NCBI RefSeq assembly: GCF_900491935.1
Contig: NZ_UEXK01000004.1
Span: 3,140,922 to 3,176,961, forward strand
Source of the DNA: Klenkia terrae
GTDB taxonomy: Bacteria; Actinomycetota; Actinomycetes; Mycobacteriales; Geodermatophilaceae
Direction of reading: 5' to 3'
DNA length: 36,040 nt
Shown here: one piece after another, positions 1 to 6,822 of the stretch
Position numbering within the stretch: the first letter of the stretch is position 1
How the letters are laid out: every line of letters begins with the position of its first letter
The notes under the pieces: model-generated
What the model saw: only the letters and a program-made list of their open reading frames with translations
What the model was told of the DNA's origin: nothing
The model's database searches: none
Translations under genes and position numbers: made by a program

Positions 1-25
1 ACCGGGGGCGTCGGGGGAGGGCTGC

Positions 26-1348
26 TCAGCGGGGGCGGTGCGCCAGCTCGGGCTCGACCTCGCCGTCGATGGCCGCGGGTGCGCCGCCGAACTCGTCGGC
101 CACCTCGCCGGCGACGTCCTCGGGGCTGCCGTGCTCGGCGGCCTCGTGGCCGTCCTCGTCCATCCCGGCGTCGGCGGCGGCGAGGATCCGGTGCCCGGTG
201 GCGAGGACCGCGACGCCGGCCAGGACCGCGACCGCGCCGACGTAGAACGGCACGTGGACGTCGAAGGCCTCGACCAGCTTGCCCGCGGCGAACGGCGCCA
301 GGCCGCCGCCGAGGAACCGGACGAACCCGTAGGCGGCCGAGGCGACCGGCCGCTCGACCGGGCTGACCTGCATGACCGCCTGAGTGGTCAGGGTGTTGTT
401 GATGCCGATGAACGCCCCGGCGACGACGACGCAGGTGATCAGCGCCCACTTCGTGTCGGTGAAGACCGCGATGAGCAGCAGGTCCACGGCGAACAGGCCC
501 AGCGCGCCGTAGAGGCTGCGGGCGGTGCCGAACCGGGCCTGCAGCCGCGGGGCGCCGACGACGGAGAAGAACGCGACCAGCAGACCCCAGCCGAAGAAGA
601 CGAAACCGAGCTTGATCGCCGACAGCTCCATCGGGAACGGCGCGTAGCCCAGCATGGTGAAGAAGCCCCAGTTGTAGAGCAGGGCCGTGATCGCCATCGT
701 CAGCAGCCCGCGGTGCCGCAGCGCCTTGAGCGGGGCCGACAGCGGGGTCTTGTGCGTGGGCTTGGGGGTGGCGTCCAGCAGGACGACGGTGGCGACGAGC
801 GCGACCGCCATCAGCGCGGCCACGCCGAAGAACGGCCCGCGCCAGCTGATGCTGCCCAGCAGGCCGCCGACCAGCGGGCCGGCCGCGATGCCCAGGCCCA
901 GGGCTGCCTCGTAGAGCACGATCGCGCCGGCGAACCCGCCGGACGCGCTGGCCACGATGACGGCCAGCGAGGTGGCGATGAACAGGGCGTTGCCCAGGCC
1001 CCAGCCGGCGCGGAACCCGACGATGCCGCCGATGGAGTCGCTGGACCCGGCGAGGGCGGCGAACACCACGATGACCGCCAGGCCCGTGATCAGCGTCTGC
1101 TTGGCCCCGATCCGGCTGGACACCCAGTTCGTGCCGAGCATGGCGACCGCGGTGACCACCAGGTAGCTGGTGAACAGCAGGGTCACCTGGCTCTCGCTGG
1201 CGCCGAGCTGGGTCTTCAGCGAGGGCAGGATGGGGTCGACGAGGCCGATGCCCATGAAGCTGACGACGCAGGCGAACGCCACGGCGTAGACCGCCTTGGG
1301 CTGGCCGAGCATGCTGGACTTCTGGCTGGTGGAGCCGTGTGTGCTCAC
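26..1348 (-). CDS. MFS drug/proton antiporter
   Basis: This 440-aa protein is an integral membrane transporter of the major facilitator superfamily, probably a DHA1-type proton-coupled exporter. About 12 hydrophobic segments fill residues 18-395. The motif GPLVGGLLG in the fifth segment fits antiporter motif C, which supports export rather than uptake. A hydrophilic, acidic tail of about 45 residues follows the last segment. The GTG start is preceded by a strong GGAGGT Shine-Dalgarno about 6 nt away. The gene lies 36 bp downstream of a marR gene on the same strand, so the pair is probably one operon in which the regulator controls the pump. The substrate cannot be told from sequence. The family call is secure; the drug-export role is inference. 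Confidence 0.9.
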   Translation of the reverse strand: MSTHGSTSQKSSMLGQPKAVYAVAFACVVSFMGIGLVDPILPSLKTQLGASESQVTLLFTSYLVVTAVAMLGTNWVSSRIGAKQTLITGLAVIVVFAALAGSSDSIGGIVGFRAGWGLGNALFIATSLAVIVASASGGFAGAIVLYEAALGLGIAAGPLVGGLLGSISWRGPFFGVAALMAVALVATVVLLDATPKPTHKTPLSAPLKALRHRGLLTMAITALLYNWGFFTMLGYAPFPMELSAIKLGFVFFGWGLLVAFFSVVGAPRLQARFGTARSLYGALGLFAVDLLLIAVFTDTKWALITCVVVAGAFIGINNTLTTQAVMQVSPVERPVASAAYGFVRFLGGGLAPFAAGKLVEAFDVHVPFYVGAVAVLAGVAVLATGHRILAAADAGMDEDGHEAAEHGSPEDVAGEVADEFGGAPAAIDGEVEPELAHRPR

Positions 1349-1384
1349 CAGGTCACCTCCGTGGTGGGTGGTGCGGGGTAGGGG

Positions 1385-1831
1385 TCAGTGGTGCAGGGCG
1401 CCGGCGAGCCGGGCCAGGGCGGGCAGCGCTGCGGAGATCGCCGCGACGTCGTCGTCGCCGAGGTCGGACAGCGGCCCGGCCAGGCGGGTTGCGCGCTCGG
1501 TGCGCCGGCGGGCCAGCAGATCCGCACCGGCGTCGGTCAGGCTGAGGACGACGGCCCGGCCGTCGGTCGGGTCGGCCGCCCGGTCGACCAGCCCCTGGCC
1601 GGCCAGCCGCGCGATGAGCGCGGTCATCGATGGCTGGCTGACCCCCTCGGCGACCGCCAGCTCGGTGAGCCGCGCGGGGCCGGAGCGCTGCAGCGTCGCC
1701 AGGGTGGCGGCCGCGGTGAGGCTGAGGTCGGTCCGGGTGCTGGTCAGCTGGCGCAGCCCGACGACCACGTCGTCCAGCTGCGCCGCGAGAGCGGTCCGGT
1801 CGTCGTCCACACGTTCAGTTGTACTACTCAA
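1385..1831 (-). CDS. MarR-family transcriptional regulator
   Basis: This 148-aa protein is a MarR-type winged-helix regulator. The DNA-binding core is visible as a helix-turn-helix (LTELAVAEGVSQPSMTALIARL) followed by the wing signature DPTDGRAVVLSLTDAG. Such proteins act as dimers, usually repress a neighbouring exporter, and release DNA when a ligand binds. The downstream MFS gene on the same strand is the obvious target. The longest start is TTG at 1831, which lies inside a palindrome that looks like the operator. GTG at 1810 (141 aa) is an alternative, and would fit better if the TAGATA box at 1833-1838 is the -10. No clear Shine-Dalgarno decides between them. The effector is unknown. Confidence 0.88.
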   Translation of the reverse strand: MSSTTERVDDDRTALAAQLDDVVVGLRQLTSTRTDLSLTAAATLATLQRSGPARLTELAVAEGVSQPSMTALIARLAGQGLVDRAADPTDGRAVVLSLTDAGADLLARRRTERATRLAGPLSDLGDDDVAAISAALPALARLAGALHH

Positions 1832-1833
1832 CT
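1817..1833. promoter_or_regulatory. Probable MarR operator (AGTTG-N7-CAACT)
   Basis: AGTTG (1817-1821) and CAACT (1829-1833) form a perfect 5-bp inverted repeat with a 7-bp spacer, the size and symmetry usual for MarR dimers. It directly abuts a TAGATA hexamer on the minus strand (1833-1838) that could be the marR -10 box. A bound dimer would therefore cover the transcription start and give autorepression of the marR-MFS operon. Binding is inferred from position and symmetry. Confidence 0.5.
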
Positions 1834-1917
1834 ATCTAACGGACAACCCGATGGAACGGCTACGTCTCAGGGACCCGCGGCGTGCGGAGCGCGTCGTGGG
1901 GGGAGACGTGGTTCCTT

Positions 1918-3438
1918 CTAGAACCAGGAGGGGAACCACATGCGCTGCACCCAGTCGGCGTAGGACAGCGGCTGCCCGGTGAGCACCGGGTAGAAGAAGA
2001 CGAAGGTCAGCGCCACGACGGCCAGGTACAGGCTGACCGCGCCCAGGCCCAGCTGCCGGCGGAACGGGGTGGCCCGGTCGGGGCCGGTCTGCCGCCCGAG
2101 CACGTCCTGCAGGGCCAGCGTCACGGCCAGCACGAAGAACGGCAGCACCGGCGCCATGTAGAAGATGAACATGGTCCGCTCGAGGTTGACGAACCAGGTC
2201 AGCCAGCCGGCGGCGATGCCCACCGCGACGGTGATCGCAGCCGGGTCGCGGCGGGCGACGATCCGCCACAGCAGCCACAGCATGGCCGGGGCGAACACCA
2301 GCCAGAGGGTGGGCGTGCCGACCATCAGGATGTAGCGGATGACCTGGTCGCCGGCGGAGTCGGTGAGGCCCTGCGGGTTCCACAGCAGGATGGGCCGGCC
2401 GTCGACCAGCCACGACCACGGTCCCGACTCCCACGGGTGCGGCGTGGACAGCCCGTTGTGGAAGCTGAGCCACTCGCCGTGCATGTGCCACAGCGACCGC
2501 AGCGGGTCCGGGATCCAGGGCCAGGCGGTGTCCGGGTGCTGCTCGGCCCAGTGCCGGCCCTGGGAGTTCTCGCCGCGGAACCAGCCGGTGAAGGTGGCCA
2601 GGTAGGCCAGCACCGGCAGCACGCCCAGCGCCCAGGCGGCGCCGGGCAGCCCGCGGCGCAGCGCGGTGCGGGTCGGGCTGGGCACGCCGAGCTCGCGCCA
2701 GGCGGCCCGGTCCCAGAAGAGGCTGAGGACGGCGAAGAACGCCAGGAAGTAGACGCCGGACCACTTGACCCCCGCCGCGCAGCCGAACAGCACGCCGGCC
2801 GCGATCCGCCAGCCCCGCGGGCCCAGCGCGAACCCGGTCGCGGCCCCGACGTGCGCCCGGACCCGGGCCCGCACCCGGTCGCGGTCGACGACCAGGCAGG
2901 CCACCGCGGAGACCACGAACGCCTGCAGGAAGACGTCGAGCAGCCCGATCCGGCCGACGGTGAACGCGAAGCCGTCCAGCGCCATCAGCAGCCCGGCGAC
3001 CACCCCGAGCAGGGTGGAGCCGGTCAGGCGGCGGGCCAGCCGGGTCAGCACGACGACCGCGACGGTGCCGGCCACCAGGCTGGGGAACCGCCAGCCGGTG
3101 CTGTCGTACCCGAACACCTTGATGCCCAGGGAGATCAGCAGCTTGCCCAGCGGCGGGTGGACGATGAACGTGTAGCCGCGGTTGTACTCGTAGCCCCACT
3201 CGAGGACCTCGTTGGCCTCGGGCGGGTAGTAGGCCTCGTCGAAGAGCAGGTCGCCGGGGTAGGACAGGTCCCACAGCCGGCTGACGAAGGTGGCCACGCC
3301 GAGCACGGCGGTCAGCACCCAGGACAGCACCCGGTCGGTGGGCAGCGGCGGGGGCAGCCGCCCGGCCGGTCGGCGCGGGCGGCGGCGGGCCGGCGGGGCG
3401 GGCTCGTCGTCCCCCCGATCGGGGGCCAGCACCGCCAT
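1918..3438 (-). CDS. pmt: Protein O-mannosyltransferase (GT39, Pmt)
   Basis: This 506-aa polytopic membrane enzyme moves mannose from polyprenyl-phosphomannose to Ser/Thr of exported proteins on the outer face of the membrane. After a Pro/Arg-rich cytosolic N-terminus (to about residue 35) and a first membrane segment, the first external loop carries the acidic pair D67-E68 in LLFDEAYY, the catalytic hallmark of PMTs. The later motifs VHPPLGK, the W/H-rich loop with HMHGEWLSFHNGL, and a C-terminal four-segment bundle also fit the family. ATG at 3438 is preceded by a TACCCT box 7 nt upstream, consistent with a leaderless mRNA. It is divergent from rsmI with 53 bp between starts, the same pairing as Rv1002c/Rv1003 in M. 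tuberculosis. Confidence 0.93.
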   Translation of the reverse strand: MAVLAPDRGDDEPAPPARRRPRRPAGRLPPPLPTDRVLSWVLTAVLGVATFVSRLWDLSYPGDLLFDEAYYPPEANEVLEWGYEYNRGYTFIVHPPLGKLLISLGIKVFGYDSTGWRFPSLVAGTVAVVVLTRLARRLTGSTLLGVVAGLLMALDGFAFTVGRIGLLDVFLQAFVVSAVACLVVDRDRVRARVRAHVGAATGFALGPRGWRIAAGVLFGCAAGVKWSGVYFLAFFAVLSLFWDRAAWRELGVPSPTRTALRRGLPGAAWALGVLPVLAYLATFTGWFRGENSQGRHWAEQHPDTAWPWIPDPLRSLWHMHGEWLSFHNGLSTPHPWESGPWSWLVDGRPILLWNPQGLTDSAGDQVIRYILMVGTPTLWLVFAPAMLWLLWRIVARRDPAAITVAVGIAAGWLTWFVNLERTMFIFYMAPVLPFFVLAVTLALQDVLGRQTGPDRATPFRRQLGLGAVSLYLAVVALTFVFFYPVLTGQPLSYADWVQRMWFPSWF

Positions 3439-3445
3439 GGCCTGA

Positions 3446-3451
3446 AGGGTA
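3446..3451 (-). promoter_or_regulatory. -10 box of pmt (leaderless)
   Basis: On the minus strand TACCCT ends 7 nt before the pmt ATG, the spacing at which actinobacterial sigma-A promoters start transcription on the start codon itself. No Shine-Dalgarno is visible. No convincing -35 was found. Confidence 0.4.
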
Positions 3452-3479
3452 GGCGGCGGTCCTGCGGGGGCCGGCGTGA

Positions 3480-3485
3480 CAGGCT
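3480..3485 (+). promoter_or_regulatory. -10 box of rsmI (leaderless)
   Basis: CAGGCT matches the minimal nANNNT -10 pattern and ends 6 nt before the GTG start of rsmI, which has no Shine-Dalgarno. This suggests a leaderless transcript divergent from pmt. It rests on one short motif. Confidence 0.35.
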
Positions 3486-3491
3486 CGTGCG

Positions 3492-4325
3492 GTGGCGGGA
3501 CGACTGGTGCTGGGTGGTGCGCCGCTGGGTCAGCCCGGCGACGTCGGTCCGCGGCTGCGCGCGGTGATGGCCGAGGCCGATGTGCTGGCCTGCGAGGACA
3601 CCCGCCGGCTGCACCGGCTGGCGCAGGACCTCGAGGTCACGTTCACCGGCCGCGTCGTCACCTTCCACGAGACCGTCGAGGCCTCCCGCCTGCCGGGCCT
3701 GGTCGCCGCCATGCAGGCCGGGCAGACCGTCCTGCTGCTCACCGACGCCGGCATGCCCTCGGTGTCGGACCCCGGCTACACGCTGGTGCGCGCCGCCGTC
3801 GAGGCCGGCGTGCTGGTGACGTCGGTGCCGGGGCCCTCGGCGGTCACCACCGCCCTGGCCGTGTCCGGGCTGCCCTGCGACCGGTTCACCTTCGAGGGCT
3901 TCCTGCCCCGCCGCGGCCGCCGGACGTCGTTCACCGCGCTGGCCGCCGAGCCGCGGACGATGGTGTTCTTCGAGTCCCCGCACCGCCTCGCCGACGCGCT
4001 CGTCGACGCGGCCGCGGTGCTGGGGGACGACCGGCCGGCCGTCGTCTGCCGCGAGCTGACCAAGACCCACGAGGAGGTCGTCCGCGGCACCCTCGGTTCG
4101 CTGGCCGTCTGGGCCGCCGAGGGCGTGCGCGGCGAGATCACCCTGGTCGTCGCCGGGGCGCCGGCCGGGCCCGCCGACCTGACCGCCGACGAGCTGGCCG
4201 CCGAGGTGGCCCGCGAGGAGGCGGCGGGGGAGACCCGCAAGGACGCCATCCGCGCCGTGGTGTCGCGCACGGGCCTGCCCAAGCGCGTCGTCTACGACGC
4301 CGTCGTCGCGGCGAAGACCCCCTGA
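3492..4325 (+). CDS. rsmI: 16S rRNA (cytidine1402-2'-O)-methyltransferase RsmI
   Basis: This 277-aa SAM-dependent methylase modifies the 2'-O of C1402 in the 16S rRNA decoding centre, working with RsmH. It has the tetrapyrrole-methylase fold: N-terminal LVLGGAPLGQPGDVGPR, then ACEDTRR, the glycine-rich LLTDAGMPSVSDPG, VPGPSA and FEGFLPRRG, all strong RsmI signatures. The N-terminal motif is usually G-T-P-I/L-G-N; here it reads GGAPLGQ, a mild variation. Length is normal for the family (about 275-290). A C-terminal helical region (ETRKDAIRAVVSRTGLPKRVVYDAV) matches the usual RsmI tail. The gene is divergent from pmt and ends 57 bp before a palindromic repeat that could end its transcript. Confidence 0.95.
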   Translation: MAGRLVLGGAPLGQPGDVGPRLRAVMAEADVLACEDTRRLHRLAQDLEVTFTGRVVTFHETVEASRLPGLVAAMQAGQTVLLLTDAGMPSVSDPGYTLVRAAVEAGVLVTSVPGPSAVTTALAVSGLPCDRFTFEGFLPRRGRRTSFTALAAEPRTMVFFESPHRLADALVDAAAVLGDDRPAVVCRELTKTHEEVVRGTLGSLAVWAAEGVRGEITLVVAGAPAGPADLTADELAAEVAREEAAGETRKDAIRAVVSRTGLPKRVVYDAVVAAKTP

Positions 4326-4381
4326 CCCACCCGCCCCCGCGGCCCGTAGTGCAACCCCGCCGCAGTCGACTCGGCTCTCCC

Positions 4382-4445
4382 GGCATGGGAGCCCATGCAC
4401 CCACCTCGGGGCGCCGGGACTAGGTGCATGGGCTCCCATGCCGGG
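4382..4445 (+). repeat. 64-bp palindromic repeat, copy 1
   Basis: The arms at 4379-4401 and 4423-4445 are perfectly complementary over 23 bp around a 21-nt loop. Each arm also contains a nested palindrome, CATGGG-AG-CCCATG. The unit matches copy 2 (5479-5542) at 55 of 64 positions in the same orientation; most differences are in the loop. It lies between the convergent ends of rsmI (stop 4325) and the nuclease-fold gene (stop 4451), so it could be a two-way terminator. It has no T tract. Confidence 0.9.
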
Positions 4446-4450
4446 GTGGG

Positions 4451-5386
4451 TCAGGCCGACGCGCGCAGCTGCTGGACGCGGATGCGGTAGACGGCCAGGA
4501 CCCTCGCCCGCACGCCGTCCGGGTCGCGGAGGACCTCTGCGTAGGTGAAGCGGAGCACCAGCCAGCCCATCGAGGCGAACATCGCATCGCGGGCGAGGTC
4601 GTCGGCCCGCTGCTGCGGCGAGGAGTGGAAGGCCGCGCCGTCCAGCTCGACGGCCAGCATCGCTTCCTTCCACGCCCGGTCGTGGTGGCGGGTGATGCCG
4701 TCCGGGCAGAGCACCGCTACCTGGCCCCGGCTGCGCGGAAGGGACCGGTGGGAGAAGACCCCGACCACGGCCAGGGCCTCCAGCTCGCTGGTCACACCGT
4801 CGGCGAGCAGGGCCGCGGTCCGGGCGAGGTCGCGGTGACCGCCGATGTTCGGCCGGCGTTGCGCTGCCGCAGCCAGCAGCGCGGGGTCCAACCGCGTGCG
4901 CCGGACCGCGTCGAGCACCGTCGGCCGGCGGTCGGCACGCGGGAGGTCCGGCCAGGCGTCGACCAGGCTGTCGGCGAGCGCGGTGACCCGGAGGCCCCGT
5001 ACGACCTCGACGGCGTCCTGGTCGTCGTCCAGGCCCTGGCGCCGGTGCACGTGCAGGTCCCGGGCGCCGGACAGGCGCCTGCGGTGGTCCACCACCACGT
5101 GCACCGGGCCGGCCGGCTCGACCAGTCCGCGCAGGGCGAGTGCGCTGCGGTGGCTCAGGGCTGCGTGCGGACCCACGGAGAGGAGGGCTGCCAGCAGTCG
5201 GCGGTCGCCCGTGGCCGGGTTCCCCTTCGCCGTGTAGACGTGCGGGAACACCCGGCGCAGGACACCTCGCTCCACGAACCCGTCGAGCACCGTGCGCGGG
5301 ACCACGCGGAGCAGCTCCTGGCGCGTCGCGAGCCCGCGCTGGGTCGACAGCAGGTCACCCACCAGCTCGATCCACGGCCGCTGCAC
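4451..5386 (-). CDS. AbiEi-type winged-helix / DUF559 (Vsr-like nuclease fold) protein
   Basis: This 311-aa protein has two parts. Residues 5-51 resemble the winged helix found at the N-terminus of AbiEi-type antitoxins (LLSTQRGLATRQELL, then RGVLRRVFPHVY). The C-terminal 66 residues match DUF559, a PD-(D/E)XK/Vsr-like endonuclease fold: VELDGAAFH (E247, D249), R260, D262-D263, R266, and GWLVLRFTY near residue 280. Such proteins are common as scattered paralogues in actinobacteria and have no agreed function. GTG 5386 is chosen because the protein then begins at the conserved domain and CAACCT lies 7 nt upstream. No partner toxin gene is adjacent. Third codon positions hold more A/T (GCA, CGA, GGT, GGA) than in its neighbours. 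Palindromic repeats bracket it, suggesting an acquired unit. Confidence 0.8.
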   Translation of the reverse strand: MQRPWIELVGDLLSTQRGLATRQELLRVVPRTVLDGFVERGVLRRVFPHVYTAKGNPATGDRRLLAALLSVGPHAALSHRSALALRGLVEPAGPVHVVVDHRRRLSGARDLHVHRRQGLDDDQDAVEVVRGLRVTALADSLVDAWPDLPRADRRPTVLDAVRRTRLDPALLAAAAQRRPNIGGHRDLARTAALLADGVTSELEALAVVGVFSHRSLPRSRGQVAVLCPDGITRHHDRAWKEAMLAVELDGAAFHSSPQQRADDLARDAMFASMGWLVLRFTYAEVLRDPDGVRARVLAVYRIRVQQLRASA

Positions 5387-5393
5387 GGCGTGG

Positions 5394-5399
5394 AGGTTG
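5394..5399 (-). promoter_or_regulatory. -10-like box of the DUF559 gene
   Basis: On the minus strand CAACCT (nANNNT pattern) ends 7 nt before GTG 5386. There is no Shine-Dalgarno, so a leaderless start is suggested. The match is weak and mainly supports the start choice. Confidence 0.25.
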
Positions 5400-5478
5400 C
5401 AGCAGTTCGTCCGCGCCGGGAATCGGCCCCCGCCGTCCTGTGGACAGCGAGCGAACCCGTCGACCCACGACTTGGCCA

Positions 5479-5542
5479 GGCATGGGAGCCCATGCACCCA
5501 CCTCTGAGTCCCGTGGATGGGTGCATGGGCTCCTATGCCGGG
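5479..5542 (+). repeat. 64-bp palindromic repeat, copy 2
   Basis: Arms 5479-5500 and 5518-5539 pair over 22 positions with a single G/T wobble and a 17-nt loop. It is the same length and orientation as copy 1 (55/64 identical), and its start lies 1097 bp from that of copy 1. It sits 68 bp beyond the corA stop and 92 bp upstream of the DUF559 gene start. It may therefore end corA transcription, mark the other edge of an inserted unit, or both. Confidence 0.9.
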
Positions 5543-5610
5543 TTCAGGGGGTGGCGAGCGGCGAACGCCGTCGGTTGTGGACGGCGGCGGCGGAGGAGGG
5601 AGTCGCCGGG

Positions 5611-6711
5611 CTAGAGCCAGCCGCTGCGCTTGAAGGCGCGCCAGAGGGCGCCGCAGGCGGCGGCCATCAGCAGCAGCACCAGGGGGTAGCCCAGGTGCCA
5701 CTTCAGCTCGGGCATGTACTCGAAGTTCATGCCGTAGATGCCGGCGATCGCGGTGGGGACGGCGATGATGCCGGCCCACGCGGAGATCTTGCGCATGTCC
5801 TCGTTGTCCGACAGCGAGGTCCGGGCCAGCGACGCCTGCAGGATGGAGGACAGCAGCTCGTCCAGGGAGGCGATCTGGTCGCGCACCCGGATGGTGTGGT
5901 CCTGCACGTCGCGGAAGTAGGACCGCATCTCCTCGGGGACGACCTGCACCTGCCGCTCGGCCAGCGCGTGCAGCGGGACGTCGAGGGGGGTCACCGCCCG
6001 GCGCAGCTGCATGAGCTCGCGCTTGAGCTGGTAGAGCCGGGGGATGTCGTCGGTGCGCTGCGGGGAGAAGACCGAGGCCTCCAGCTCGTCGACGTCCTCC
6101 TCGACGTCGGCGGCGACCTCCACGTAGTGGTCGACGACCAGGTCGGCCACGGCGTAGAGCACCGCGGACGGACCGTGGCAGAGCAGGTCGGGTTGCTCCT
6201 CCAGGCGGTGCCGCAGCTCGGCCAGCCCGCCGTGCTGCCCGTGCCGCACGGTGATCACGTAGTGCTCGCCGAGGAAGATCATCACCTCGCCGGTGTCGAC
6301 GACCTCGCTGGTGGAGGTCAGCTCCTCGTGCTCGACGTAGGAGGCGGTCTTCAGCACCACGAACAGGGCGTCGTCGTACCGGTCGAGCTTGGGCCGCTGG
6401 TGGGCGTAGACGGCGTCCTCGACGGCGAGCGGGTGCAGCCCGTACTCCTGGGCGATCGACTCGAACTCCGCCTCGGAGGGCTCGTAGAGGCCCAGCCAGA
6501 CGAAGCCGCCGCGCTCCCGGGCCACGCGCAGGGCGTCAGCGGGGCCGACGTCGGGCACGCGGTGGCCCTCGACGTACACCCCGCAGCCGACGACCGGGTC
6601 CCCCTCGGGCCGCTGCGGGGCGGGGTGTAGGGGCACCCCGGCGGGCCGCGGGACGTGCCGCGGCCGGGGCCTCGGGGCCGCGGCGTCGGTGCGGGCGTCG
6701 GTGCTGCTCAT
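5611..6711 (-). CDS. corA: CorA-family magnesium/cobalt channel
   Basis: This 366-aa divalent-cation channel has the CorA layout: a large cytosolic N-terminal domain, a long helical stalk (about residues 220-290), and two membrane helices at the C-terminus. The signature GMN is at 327-329 (in YGMNFEYMPELKW), between the two helices, where it forms the outer selectivity ring of the pentamer. A short basic tail (KRSGWL) ends the protein. ATG 6711 is chosen because GGAGGA lies 6-9 nt upstream; an upstream in-frame GTG would add an Arg-rich stretch of 26 residues. The family also contains ZntB-like exporters, so magnesium is likely but not certain. It is divergent from an amino-acid permease. Confidence 0.92.
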   Translation of the reverse strand: MSSTDARTDAAAPRPRPRHVPRPAGVPLHPAPQRPEGDPVVGCGVYVEGHRVPDVGPADALRVARERGGFVWLGLYEPSEAEFESIAQEYGLHPLAVEDAVYAHQRPKLDRYDDALFVVLKTASYVEHEELTSTSEVVDTGEVMIFLGEHYVITVRHGQHGGLAELRHRLEEQPDLLCHGPSAVLYAVADLVVDHYVEVAADVEEDVDELEASVFSPQRTDDIPRLYQLKRELMQLRRAVTPLDVPLHALAERQVQVVPEEMRSYFRDVQDHTIRVRDQIASLDELLSSILQASLARTSLSDNEDMRKISAWAGIIAVPTAIAGIYGMNFEYMPELKWHLGYPLVLLLMAAACGALWRAFKRSGWL

Positions 6712-6740
6712 GTCTCTCCTCCGCTGCGCGGTCGACGGCG

Positions 6741-6746
6741 AGCGTA
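6741..6746 (-). promoter_or_regulatory. -10 box of corA
   Basis: TACGCT on the minus strand lies 30 bp before the corA ATG, leaving a leader of roughly 20-25 nt that includes the GGAGGA ribosome binding site. The same hexamer appears before eno (29557) and the M20 gene (34128). No clear -35 was found. Confidence 0.4.
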
Positions 6747-6822
6747 GGCGTGCGGGCCGACGTGACGCGTGGCACGCTCCGCACACCACACGTGATCAAC
6801 AAGCAACGCAGGGGGAACGCAC

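Noticed and set aside
4382-5542. Two-copy repeat as a CRISPR array or classical composite transposon
   Set aside because: There are only two copies 1.1 kb apart with no short regular spacers and no cas genes. The repeats lack transposase genes and the enclosed protein is not a known transposase.
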